The translations under genes and the position numbers were made by a program. From the NCBI GenBank assembly GCA_024811115.1, contig JAKOGH010000395.1, positions 1 to 64,000 on the forward strand: a stretch of DNA of 64,000 nt, in the 5' to 3' direction. The stretch is from Terana coerulea (taxonomy: Eukaryota; Basidiomycota; Agaricomycetes; Polyporales; Phanerochaetaceae). Below are positions 32,180 to 43,153 of the stretch, piece by piece (position 1 is the first letter of the stretch; the number at the start of each line of letters is the position of its first letter). The notes below the pieces were generated by a model. That model made no database searches and was not told the DNA's origin. It saw only the letters and a program-made list of their open reading frames with translations.

Positions 32180-35041
32180 ATGGACAAGACGAAATCGAAA
32201 CTCGCCGCTTTTTTTTAACGATGACGACGAAGAGCCTGCATACCCAGTGCGACGGATACGGAATCATTCTTTACGTACACACTCACCGACAGATTGCTTT
32301 CCCGCTAGCAAAAGGCAGTAGACGACCACAAGCTGTCCCAGTATGCTCAGGGGACTGTGAGGAAGTCTAAGCGAGAGAAGGAGAAGGAAGCCGCAGAGGC
32401 GAAGCGGAAGGAAGAAGAAGAGAACGCAGCTAAAGCATACGCGGAGTTCTTGCAGACGTTTCAAGGGGAGGATGCTGACCGCAGGAAGTCTGGCGCAGCG
32501 TTCGTGAAAGCTGGCGAGGAGAGGACATATGCACCCTCAGCGCGGAGTTTTGCAGAACCCTCTAGGGCAGCTCAAATGCTTGCGTCTGGGTCTGGGGTAA
32601 GAGAACTCTCCGCTGTGCGGTACCTCAACATGCTTACAGTGCTTCAGCCTCCATCACCTCCTCCAATTGCCCAAAAACCGAAGGGAAAACGCGCGATGGA
32701 CTCTTTCCTGGAGGAGATCAAAAGGCATGTAACGTTCCATAAGCGATATATTATTCTTGACTGACCCTCATTAGAGAGCAGGCAACACGAGAGTCCAAAT
32801 TCGGCCGTCATGGTCAGAGCTTTTCGCACAATTGTCGTTGATGTTGAACTTATGCGCCTTAAAGCTACTCAAGGACGCTCTGTCACGGCCATGGCTGCAT
32901 ATGAAGGGCAGAGCGGTAGCAAGGATCGAGGTGACCCGGAGGTAGGTACATGCCCTCCTCTACTATTCTCACCTTGACTCATGCTGTCACAGACATCAAA
33001 CATATTCGTAGCTAATCTACCTCCGTATGTGAACGAGCAGAGTCTCGGGATGTTCTTCGCCAAAATAGGCCCAGTAGGCTCGGTGCGCTTTCATCATCCT
33101 CGCGCATTTCGCAGCTATTGATACCACATTGTCCTGGTGCTCGTCCAGGTGAAAATCATGTGGCCGCGTGGAGACGCTACGATTGGCCCGGGCAGTGATA
33201 TGACCGCCTCCCGGCGATCCAAAAACGCGGGCTTGAGTGGATTTGTAGCCTACATGAAGCGTAAAGATGCTGAGGGCGCTCTCCGTGAACTTGATGGCTT
33301 TGACTGGGGCGGATCTATTCTACGAGTGGGATGGAGTAAAGCGGTACCAGCTCCCGCAAAAGCCATGTATGGTGAGTGAGCGCCTCATTGAACGAGATTT
33401 CAGTAAATTGAGTGAGTTTTAGTGGTCAAGAAAGCCCGGTCTGAGTCCAGAAGTCGTTCTCGGAGTAGGTCCAGGAACCACTCCCCTCGGCGGCGTCAAA
33501 GCAGAAGCAGGAGTCCGGTGCGCCGCAGCGGAGAGCATCGTCGCTCTTACAGCCGTTCCCGTTCCCGTTCCCGGTCTCACTCACAATCACGGTTAGACCG
33601 ACACCAACGTCCTTCATATAGCCATTCCCGGAGACGTGACGGTCGTTCTCGCTCTCCTTCACGCTCGCGCTCGAGATCTCCAAGGCGGCGCTCGCATAGC
33701 CCTCTTAGTGAAGGCGAAGACATATCAGAACAATTCATCAGGACGGTTGCCGGAGAGGTCAAGGGACACGGCGATGATTACGCAAAGAGTCTACAAGAGC
33801 GCGAGCAGTCCAATCCTCGGTATGCCTTTCTCAAGCCAGGCGTAAGTATTTTTGCAATCGGCTTATACACGCGATTGACGAACTGTCTTGTAGCATCGCG
33901 GACACAGATTTTACATCGGTCTCATAGAAAGGGAGAAATCAGTTGAACCGGAGTTTGATGATGAGGTGCGTGACAAACAACGTCTCGTTCACAGCTGTCT
34001 CATATTTCTATCCGGTTAGGGATACAACTCTATATGCTCCACAGATTCTGCAGAAGAATCAGAGCGAGAACATGGACGCAAGAATCAGCTCGGCAAACTC
34101 GCACGACGTCGTTTCGAGGCCATGCTCCGGGCGCTCTCAGGACGGCGCGGCGAACTCGCGCGATGCATGGCATTCAGCCTTGAGCATGCTGAGGCAGCAT
34201 CTGAGGTCCGTTCCCCTCATCTCATCTCCGCTTGTCACGCTTATATGTTTGTATACAGGTGGCGGATATCATAATATCATCATTATTGGTTGACGGCACA
34301 GCTGTCCCGCGCAAGGTTGCACGACTGCACCTCATCTGCGACATTCTCCATAACTCGGCTGCGCCGCTGCCCATGGCATGGAAATTCCGACAGGAGTTTC
34401 AAGCCAGACTGGGCATCGTCTTTGACCACCTCTCCACAATCTACCACTCCTTCCCCGGACGTATTACGGCCGAGACGTTCAAGAAGCAGATCTTGGCCAT
34501 TGTGGACATTTGGGATGACTGGATTGTGTTCCCGCCGGACTTCACAGGTGAGCTGAGACAGAGGCTGGAGGGGATGACGGTACAAAGTATCGAGGAGGAG
34601 GAAGTCGTGCCTGTCGTTGAGGAAGAAGATATCACTACGGCGGTCAAATCGAAGTTTAAGTCAAGCTCGTTCAAGCCAGCAGAAGAGGTTCCGGACCCTG
34701 TCCCTTCGTTCTCTACCACTGCTGCAGTTGGCACTCCCAGGGCTATGGATGATGACGGCGAGCCTATGGATGTTGGTAGTGACGTGGATGGCGAACCTGT
34801 GGACGATGTCGATGGCGAAACTATCGATGACGACCTCGACGGAGCTCCACTTGCTGAGGACGTTGACGGAGAGCCCTTGGCAGACGACCTTGACGGCGAA
34901 CCTATTGCTGAGGATCTTGACGGGGAGCCCATTGTAGATGATGTCGATGGTGAACCCATGGAAGATGTCGACGGTGTGCCTATGGAGGATGTTGATGGTG
35001 AGCCCATGGATGACGGTGATGGTATTCCGTTCACTGTGTAG
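32180..35041 (+). CDS. U2 snRNP-associated SURP-motif protein (SR140/U2SURP-like; frame break in T8 run)
   Basis: Splicing factor associated with U2 snRNP. Domains in order: a Lys/Glu-rich helix (KREKEKEAAEAKRKEEEENA); an RRM (NIFVANLPPYVNEQSLGMFF, then VKIMWPRGD, GFVAYMKRKDAEGALRELDG); an Arg/Ser block (about 33440-33700, many RSRS repeats); a SURP-like segment (YAKSLQEREQSNPRYAFLKPG); an RNA polymerase II CTD-interacting domain (ARRRFEAMLRAL... VARLHLICDILHNS); and an acidic tail of about eleven D-x-D-G-x-P repeats. Animal U2SURP has RRM, SURP, CID and D-x-D-G-x-P motifs; here the RS block sits between RRM and SURP rather than at the C-terminus. The first exon from ATG 32180 reads MDKTKSKLAAFF and then hits a stop because of T8 at 32209-32216. 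With T7 it continues NDDDEEPAYP into the next exon, so an indel is likely. Confidence 0.85.
34747..35033 (+). repeat. Coding repeat of acidic DxDGxP units
   Basis: About eleven imperfect units of roughly 24-30 nt encode D-D-V-D-G-E-P-M and variants at the C-terminus of the U2SURP-like protein. Codons vary between units, so the repeat is kept at protein level. Confidence 0.8.
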
Positions 35042-35591
35042 GAGTACAGGAATGTAGCTCTAGTCAAATCCCTCTTGCTGTATTGTACATTGTATGCCAC
35101 GGCTGCTGTGTGCAACCTCTGGTGTGGATGTCCTGTCGGCTGTGAGCAATTCTGCATCCAAGTGCCTCAAGTAGCACCATGGCTAGTAACTGCAAACACG
35201 AACGCGTCGCAAAGAGCCACTAGCCTGCATTCATAAGTGTGCAATCCCGCAAGCTGTCACACTACGGCAGCAGTCCTACCCGGGTCAGGTGCTTGCTTTA
35301 ACCACAGTGCCCTATCGAAGGCCGGACGCTCGAGCTTCTAAACGCCTGCTCCGTCAACATCTACGCAGACTAGGTATTGAGTTCTCATGACCCCCTGAAA
35401 AGATGCAAGCATCGCAGTTTTTCCATGGCACCAATGTGTTAAGGATCCCACCGCTAAGTATAGCTCTCACCGCTAAGGATAGCCTGGCGCATCCCTTTAA
35501 GGCCCTTATAGCAGCCAGATTAAATGCGAGCACCGAACATTACCTCCTGTTCCGTTGATAGCCCCCTTCGTTCTGCAGTGCAACCTCCAAA
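35042..35591. other. Intergenic, promoter of MFS gene
   Basis: About 550 bp. A 17-18 bp direct repeat (CACCGCTAAGxATAGC) occurs twice near 35449 and 35470, about 140-120 bp before the transporter start. It could be a regulatory pair, but this is weak. Confidence 0.4.
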
Positions 35592-37411
35592 ATGTCTTAC
35601 TCGATCACATCGTCCAAGGATGAGGATGCCGAAAAAGTCGATATCAATGAAGTCGACCCCGACGCTGAATTTGGCGGTCAGGATGCTAGAAGAAAGCTAG
35701 AGCGCAAGCTTTTGCAGAAATTGGACATGCGCATGTCTATATTAGTGGTCATCTATATCCTTAACATTGTGAGTTGAGCATCCCCTTGCAACGTAACCAG
35801 TCTGTACTCACAAGAGTTTGGTATGTTCAGGTTGACCGTAACAACGCTGGGTAGGCACTTACCCATAGCTCAATTGTCATATGATAACTTGAATGTCAAA
35901 CACCTCAGTGCCGCACGCTTACGAGGATTGGAAATAGATCTTCACTTAACGGGGCAAGATTTCCCATCTTTACTCTCTATCCTATACGTTGGATACATCC
36001 TGATGCAGATTCCTTCGTGCGTCATAATCGTTCGCTTCTTGGCGGTGGTGAATAATCTTGTCCAGAAACATGCTCTTGAACTACTATGGCAAGCCATCGC
36101 TACAGCTCCCGATATGCGTGATGGTCTGGGGAGTGTTGTCTGTCCTGACTGGAATTACGAAGAAGTAAGTACCTAGGCTGTTCGTCCCGAAACATCGGAC
36201 TGACCAGCTTAGCTTCGTCGGCGCCCTCCTTGACGAGGTTCTTCCTCGGTTTCATCGAAGCCGCCTTCTTCCCCGGCGCGCTCTTCCTGCTGAGCAAATG
36301 GTACAAGCGCAACGAACTCGGGTATCGCACGGCCATGCTCTACTGCGGCAACATCATCAGCAACGCCTTCGGCTCGCTCCTTGCGTCGGGCATCCTCGAC
36401 GGCATGCAGGGCAAGCTTGGGCACGCGGCATGGCGGTGGCTGTTCTACATCGAGGGCGCGCTCACGATCTTCGTCGCCTTCTGCGCGATGTTCATCCTCC
36501 CGGACTTTCCCGCTACAACGCACCGCAAGTGGCTCAGCGACGAGGAAAGACGGCTGGCGCTGCGCCGCATGGAAGAGGATGCGGGTGTGGGCGACGAGAG
36601 CGAGACGGAAGTGACGCAGATGCAGGGATTGGTCATGGTGGTGAAGGACTGGAAGACGTGGGTTTTGACCCTCGCGATGACAGCACAGCTCACTTGCCTG
36701 TCGTTCAACGCATACTTCCCGACGTTGTCAGCGACCATGGGATTCAACACTACGGTGACGTTGTTGCTGTGCGCGCCTCCGTTCGCTTGGACAGCAGTAG
36801 AGGCGTTCCTCGTCGCGCAGTAAGTCGCAGGAGCCATTCCATACTCTCGCTGCTGATAACATTGTCCTTCTAGGCACTCGGATAGAGTCGGAGAGCGATT
36901 CTGGCACTGCACCATCCCCTTCATGGTCGGCATAGTCGGATTTATCATAGCCATATCGACAATGAACATTGCTGCGAGATACGTCTCCCTGTGAGTCCCA
37001 TACTTCTATGTGCAAGATAAAAGCGCTTACCCGGGCTGAAAAGCTTCCTGATGGCGCAATCCTACGCCGGATTCGTCGTTCTCTATGCATGGGTTAGCAA
37101 TACGTTCCCCAGACCACCTGCAAAGCGTGCAGTTGCTGTTGCGTTCATAAATGCCTTTGCGCAGTTGGGAAATATCGCCGGGTCGTGAGTACCCTCTCTC
37201 AGAATTCAACAGCTTGCTGACGTCTATGCGCAGCTACGTTTGGCCCATCGAGTGGGGGCCTACATATACCAACTCGTATGCGATCTGCATCTCAGCCGCT
37301 GGCTTTTCAATTATTCTGCTGGCGATCATAAAAGTGCACCTAGAATCAGTAAACAAGAAATTGGACGCAGAAGAAGAAAATCAGGAAAAGGGGTTCAGAT
37401 ACCTCTCTTAA
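35592..37411 (+). CDS. MFS transporter, anion:cation symporter (Dal5/Tna1-type)
   Basis: Plasma-membrane permease of the ACS family, which takes up organic anions and vitamins such as allantoate, nicotinate or biotin precursors. The N-terminus LDMRMSILVVIYILN, spliced to VDRNNAGAARL, is the ACS signature D-R-x-N. Then come YVGYILMQIPSNMFLNYYGKP, the long GFIEAAFFPGALFLLSKWYKR element typical of the family, LDGMQGKLGHAAWRWLFYIEG, and six C-terminal helices ending with the conserved AFAQLGNIAGSYVWP...GPTY. The stop follows a Glu/Lys-rich tail. All introns are short and canonical. Substrate cannot be assigned. Confidence 0.88.
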
Positions 37412-38470
37412 TTACCTGTGTACTGTACAAGAGCTCGAAGTTCTCCTCTTGACGGGCGGCTTAAGTAATCGCATGATTACAGCAGGCTTAAGTTCTCGAT
37501 GTATCGTTGACGAGGATGACGGAAGAAGATGTCGACGGTGGAAAGAGAGTAAGTGACGTGCGCGCTTCCTAGTTCGATCTTCTGCTGCTCGGCGTTTACC
37601 GAGACCGCGGCGCCACAACGCTCAGCCTTCCCTAATTTAGACGAGGCAGTGAGGCGGGCCGGGCGGCCGCCCCCACTAGCTAACCGCAAGGTCTGCCCAC
37701 TACGCCGATTGGTGGCCATATGTTTGAGCACGGCGTGGACAGTCTTGTGAAGTTGTGCTAGTAGATATTCTGCAAGTGCTGTAATTTGGTCATTGTGGAT
37801 TGCACGAGTCTCCCGTATTACTACCAGGCTTCCAGTCAAGTATGTATGATGCTTCCGTGGACAAGAACGATACGCAGATGCGAACACTGATCGACTACTA
37901 TAGACTACCAAGAGACGTGCTGCCAAACAAAAGTGGGACGACGCAAAGCAAAGATTGCATGTGTAATGGCTGCTAAGCTGGGTGTAACGATATGGCCGAG
38001 GAAAAAGAGCGGTACATTAGGCTAGATAATCGGAAAAAGAACGACCTCGAGGTCGCAGCGTCCGCAAGTGCAGCTGTAGGGGATGAGGTTGTGCGCTATT
38101 CAAAAGTCAAAAATCTGCAGGTGACGAGGGAGCTCAGCTCGCCCCATGTGGCTAAGAGGCCCCGTTCATCCGAAGACCCGCCATGGCACCTTCGAGTGAA
38201 CCTTGTGGGTTCGCACCTCGGCTCGAGCCTGGCCGCGAGCTGGAAAGTGAAGGATAGAGTCATCGTCAATGTCAATATCAAGACCGTGTGTTTGAGGGAC
38301 GTTGTGGGAACATGTTAGGCGTGAAAGAAGGCGACCCATGCGAGAAGTGCGGGAAGTAACAAGGCTTGAACTTGAAGGGGATCGGGGAAGTGTGAGAAAT
38401 GTGAAAAAGAAAGGGTCAAAATGAAAGACTTCCAAAGAAAAGAATAAAGGTAGGCGTCAAGGTTTGGCAC
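37412..38470. other. Intergenic, convergent
   Basis: About 1.06 kb between the MFS stop and the MAPKK 3' end. Open frames without domains on both strands. Nothing else recognised. Confidence 0.5.
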
Positions 38471-40081
38471 TTACGAATCCTCGTTTTGTTGCTTCTTCCA
38501 TCCCCAAACCTTGCGGAGCCAGAACGCCATGTTGACTTCCTGCGTCATGACCCTCACGATCCATGGGTGGGTCAGCAGCTTGCTCGGTGTGGGCCGCCGG
38601 TCAGGCTGCCGAGTGAGACTACGGAGCGTCGTAAGCGTATGAAACAAGCCAGGGATAGCGCCGATACTCACGCGACTTTGATGAAGTCCTTCATTTCGGC
38701 GCTGTATTCAATCCCGTCTTCATCCTCGAGCTCGGGCGGCTGCAATTTCCGCTTAATGGCGACTGTCATCCTCGTAAACGGCACGTACCTCGTTCTGAGT
38801 GATGAACATCATGAGTTCTATCTGCGCAAGGTCATTGGGCAGAGGAAAACGGTTCTGGATAAGTTCGAGCAGGGTTATGCCACTTGACCATACGTCCGAT
38901 CGGATGCTGTATTGGTCGCCCGTGAGGCGTTCGGGCTATATTTGCAGGCGGATTAGCAATAGTGCAGGGTAGACATGAGACAGTGCACGCACCGCCATAT
39001 ACAGGCTCGTGCCCGTGAATGTGCCAGCATTCGAGTTGACCAGTTCTCCGGAAACGCCGAAGTCACAGAGCTTGACCACACCCTCACGTGTCAGCAGCAC
39101 GTTCGGCGGTTTGATGTCTCGATGAATGGTTTTCTGTGAGTGCAAGTATGCAAGGCCCGACAAGATCTGCGGCATCATTAGTCGGATATCAGCGGACATC
39201 ATCACAGACATGATGATACTCACACCTTCGGCGAGCCGACCTGCAACCTTCTCTCCAACGCGCGCGCCGATCTGTCTCATCCGCTTGCCAACGGACTCGA
39301 GACTGCCGCCCTCACAAAACTCCATGACCACCTTGACCTCGCTCGACGAAGAGGACATGTACGCTCCGTAGAACTTGATAATGTTTATGTGCGACGTCGA
39401 CGAGATTATCTTGATTTCACGTAGTAGCTGCTTCATCGGCGCCTCGAGCGTGGTGATCGACTTCCGCGCCATAATCATACCCGTCCGCCTGTCCCGCACT
39501 TTGTAGACTGCGCCGCCAGCTCCCTCGCCGAGCCGAGTTTGTTCCTCCAAGATGTCGTCGGTGTACTGGTCGAACTCCTCGACTGTTTGTCGCAGGTTCT
39601 CCATGGATACGATCGCGGGCGGTCGTGTCTGTGGGGAAATAGTAGCCTGAGGGCGGATGGTCGGCTCGCTGTCCGCATTGCTCAGCGGCGCCGACAAATT
39701 CGCGTTGATTTGGGGAGAGTAGGAGCCATTCGCGTTGTTTGGACCTCCGGCATAGCCACCCGCGAAAAGGCTGTCGCCTGAGTTGAAGTCGAGCTTGGGG
39801 AGCTTGAGCTTTGGCTTCGAGCCTGACAATCCGGAGAGCTGAAGAGAAGGCCGGCTTGGGCCAGGGCTTGTGGACAGACCGGGACTCGTTGGTAGAAGTA
39901 GGGAAGAGGAAGAGCTATTCCCGTTCTGTGAGCTGGAGGATAGAGCGACCTGCTCCCTCAAGTTTATACTCGACGATTTACGACCGTTCAGCGACTCGAC
40001 GTCAGAGGATCTGTTGTAAGGAGCTGCCGGTGAGGCTGCTCGTTGCCGAGGGCCCATTGGGCGCGGAGGGTTGAGCGACAT
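38471..40081 (-). CDS. MAP kinase kinase (Mkk1/2-like, cell-wall integrity type)
   Basis: Dual-specificity kinase that would activate a Slt2/Mpk1-type MAP kinase. A Ser/Pro-rich N-terminus (about 170 residues) contains KPKLKLPKLDF (about 89-99), which looks like a MAPK docking site. Kinase landmarks: RLGEGAGGAVYKV (about 183-195), ARKSITTLEAPMKQLLREIK with the VAIK-type Lys near 207, MEFCEGGSLE, IHRDIKPPN, LCDFGVSGELVNS, then TFTGTSLYMA and PERLTGDQYSIRSDVWS. The activation loop has the expected S...T pair. The end is a normal subdomain XI (RRPTPSKLLTHPWI). An in-frame ATG further upstream (near 40178) would add about 32 Arg-rich residues; 40081 is preferred. The stop TAA at 38471 overlaps a perfect donor GTAAGT, so an alternative last exon is possible. 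Confidence 0.86.
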
Positions 40082-41444
40082 GGCGTGCAGCGTTGGACGA
40101 CGCCGGCGATGAAGAGGAGAACGAGGACGGGATGAAAGACGTTGAATGCAAGCAGCAGCGGCCCTGCAGTAGTAGGGCATTGATATAAAAGGAAGGCAAT
40201 ACAATGTGATTATGGTTGCCACGTGCGTTGCCACGGAGTTTGCATCCGCCCTCGCCTCACTCCCGCCTTCAAGCTTTCGTCCATCTTCCATCCCGCCTCC
40301 ATGTCGCCGCCCTAAACTCATTCAAATGAGCGGGCTCTCGCGCATGTCAGCCTTTCTGTCTGAGCCTTGCAGCTCCGTGGCCAAGCGTCCGCTCTCCGTG
40401 CCTGTCCTGGCTGGCCGACCTCCAGAACACCGCGCGGAAACCCCGGTCTGCGCCTTGCGTTTGGGTGGTCTCTACTGCTTCTGCACGTCTAGAAAACGCT
40501 TTGGACAGCACCGGACGGTCCTCGCCACGCCCTTTCTCGCGTTCGGCTACACGGCCGCTTCCCGCGAGCACCCTGTTTTGCGCGCGACGTTCAGTTACAG
40601 GCGGTTGCATGCGTCGCCGCGCTCGCATTCGCTTCATGACCGCCCGGTGCCCTGAAACTGGCCACTTTCCAGAAGCATTCGGGTCAGGCGATAATAGATG
40701 TAGTTCTAGACAGAAGGTTTCGGGGCTTGTAGAGCCGGGGCTGGAATGCTTCTGCCATTCCAGCGTTCTCACCGCTCACTTGTTCAGTCCTCCGCTTTAC
40801 CACGGATGCTATCCACTTCTCCATCCGTCGCAGCACCGGCAAGTTCTCTCCGCGCTAGATCTCGAAGGCCATCGCTGATAATCGTACCTAGGCGAGATCT
40901 CAGTGCACGGTACAAAGGTCTCGAACGCATGACGTGGGATCCCCACATTCCCTCCTTGGATACAAGTCACTTCTCCCGACTGCGAGTGGTGAAGCAGGCT
41001 GAGACGCCTTATGCGACGCGGTAATCTTGTCGATTCTCTTTCACCGTCACGTACAGCAATTTACCCGCAATGTTCTCTATACACCTGTGTTGGAGCCAGA
41101 CCTTGTGGCACTGGGTGAGATTGCCCAGACCTGAACTCAGCCATTCATCCGAATATTGTGGCGTAGTATGCTCGCAGGTGGCTGTTGCGAAATACCGTCT
41201 GTCAACAGGGTCTTGTACCTACTTTCGCCGCACCCCAGACATCCGATCCGACGACTCCACTGGAAGTTCCCATCGCTTTAGCGCAGTACAAGCTTGTCAC
41301 ATCCGCGCTCATCGCGCTCGGTTAGCTCTACCTGAGATGCTGCGTCACAGTACTGTCATGACATATCAACTGCAACAACGCCCAACGTAATCTGGACTTC
41401 CTAGACGAGGGCCAAACTCATGGTTGGCGCGGAGAGCCTGCGTG
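40082..41444. other. Intergenic between divergent genes
   Basis: About 1.36 kb between MAPKK (-) and the first SDR (+). A perfect 9-bp-stem hairpin (GCTGGAATG, 7-nt loop) lies at 40740-40764. The open frames show no domain. Confidence 0.5.
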
Positions 41445-41452
41445 TATATAAT
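41445..41452 (+). promoter_or_regulatory. TATA box of SDR gene 1
   Basis: TATATAAT, 57 bp before the ATG at 41509. The tandem paralogue has TATATAAG in an equivalent place. Confidence 0.55.
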
Positions 41453-41508
41453 CAACCACGCTTTTTGTCAAGCGTTCTGACCGCAGTTCCACTCATCGCC
41501 TATTTCTT

Positions 41509-42818
41509 ATGGCTACTATCGCAGACGAAGAATTGTTGGAGCACGGGGAAAGGATTCGGGATAAAATCGTATTAATCACCGGTCAGTCGTTCCTCTATAT
41601 TGACTGGAAGCTCCCATTGCATCTTTCATAGGTGGCGGAAGGGGCATCGGTCGAGCTATCTCACTATTGTTCGCTCAGTATGGGTCAGCGTTGTCCACCT
41701 CTTCAAACCTCCTACTCGCTCATCGCCTCTATCGCATTTGCTTCTGTATGACAGTGCAAAAATTGTAATAGGCGACATCAATGCAGAGAACGCTACGGAA
41801 GTCACAAACGAGATAATCCAGCTGGGCGGGTATGGAAAGATTACCGCACATTTTGCCCCATAGACAAAACTGATCTCTCTCCTGACAGTGCTGCCATTTC
41901 GCAGAAATGTGATGTTACAGTTTGGGACGACCAGGTAGCGCTGTTCGAATCAGCCAAAGCAACGTACGGAGGGATTGACGTTGTCGTAAGTTTATGGCAG
42001 GCACATTTCCTTCTGTTCATACGGCTGACGTTATTCTCCTTGAGATCCCGAATGCAGGCATCTCCGCTGAAGCACCACTCTCTCGTCTTGAAGTCGTGAA
42101 CGGCAAGCCCGTACAACCAAGCTGCAAAGTCCTTGAGGTCAACCTGAACGCTGTCATGAATAGTGAGTGGGCGTTGCGTTTCTTGATCATCCGCATGCCT
42201 CAATTTTCTTGCAGCCTGCAGTCTCGCTCTGCACTACATGCCGCCATCGGACAATGCAGATCCACAACGCTTGAAGGCGTTGGTCCTTATGGGCTCTATG
42301 AGTATGCACCGATCACATCTCGAACTTTGTCGCCTTTCATTAAAGACACGTCTTGCAGGCTCTTTCCACGCGTTCGCCCTAGCCCCGCAGCACAGCGCAT
42401 CCAAACACGCGATCTTAGGTCTGGCGCAATCCCTCAGTAACACCTGTGCCTTGCAAGACATCAGAATCGGCTCCGTGCACCCGTGGTTTGTCGGTAAGCG
42501 CGCGTATCTTACTCGAACGGCCTCGGGCAGACTGACATGCCGTACGTAGATACGCCGATCGTCAGCGAGGCTGCGCGCGCATTACTGCGGGGCATTCCTC
42601 TCGCGCCCATTGAGCGCGTCGCTGCAACCGCGCTGTGCGTCGCGACCCATCCGGATAAGGAGACGTCGGGGCGGCCGTGGACGCTTCCCGACGGAGGGAC
42701 GGTGTTCCGGATGGGCGCATTCGTACTGAGCGGAAATGTGTACCAGGAGCTGGATGCGAGGACGAGGCATGTTGTGGCGCAGCGAGAGGCTGCGTTCCAT
42801 GGTCGGCCAATTAGCTAA
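41509..42818 (+). CDS. Short-chain dehydrogenase/reductase, tandem copy 1 (catalytic Tyr replaced by His)
   Basis: Classical-SDR-like fold of about 300 residues. Exons give MATIADEELLEHGERIRDK and IVLITGGGRGIGRAISLLF with the TGxxxGxG cofactor loop, then AKIVIGDINAENA (Asp after beta-2, favouring NAD over NADP). CDVTVWDDQVALFE, DVVIPNAGIS (NAG motif) and LEVNLNAVMN follow. At the active site the expected Y-x-x-x-K reads H-S-A-S-K: codon CAC at 42391 instead of TAC or TAT. The paralogue downstream has Tyr there. The C-terminus runs through VHPWFVDTPIVSEAARALL to the stop at 42818. With His the usual proton donor is missing, so activity may be altered or lost, unless it is a base-call error. 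Substrate unknown. Confidence 0.83.
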
Positions 42819-43078
42819 GTGAGCCTGGGAAGCAGCAATGACTGGGCGAACCTGGTCGGGCCAACTGTCTCTAGCACACAGCTGCGGTCTTCAATAGTAA
42901 ATGGAGAACTCGTTGCAGCATATCCATTGCTCCGGTCTCGTAGCGCAGACGCGGACGCTCCGGACGCGGCGGCAGCGAACGTGTGAGTATCCATGCCCCC
43001 ATCGCTCGCTCATCGAAGTTGGTATTAGGGGCATCTCTCGGCGCGCGCGCATGGGAGCTTCGACGGCGAAACCCAGGG

Positions 43079-43086
43079 TATATAAG
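43079..43086 (+). promoter_or_regulatory. TATA box of SDR gene 2
   Basis: TATATAAG, 68 bp upstream of the ATG at 43154. Confidence 0.55.
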
Positions 43087-43153
43087 GTGTGACGTATAGT
43101 TTCAAGCTTGTGACTTCTTGAACCACGCCTTTTTGCTCACAGACTCACTGAAG

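Noticed and set aside
34747..35033. CRISPR-like or satellite repeat
   Set aside because: The repetition is at protein level in the tail of a splicing factor, with variable codons and no spacers.
35449..35485. Regulatory direct repeat before the MFS gene
   Set aside because: Two copies of about 17 bp only; too weak to call as a site without conservation data.
40740..40764. Transcription terminator hairpin
   Set aside because: A 9-bp stem without a following T tract, in a eukaryotic intergenic region between divergent genes; probably chance.
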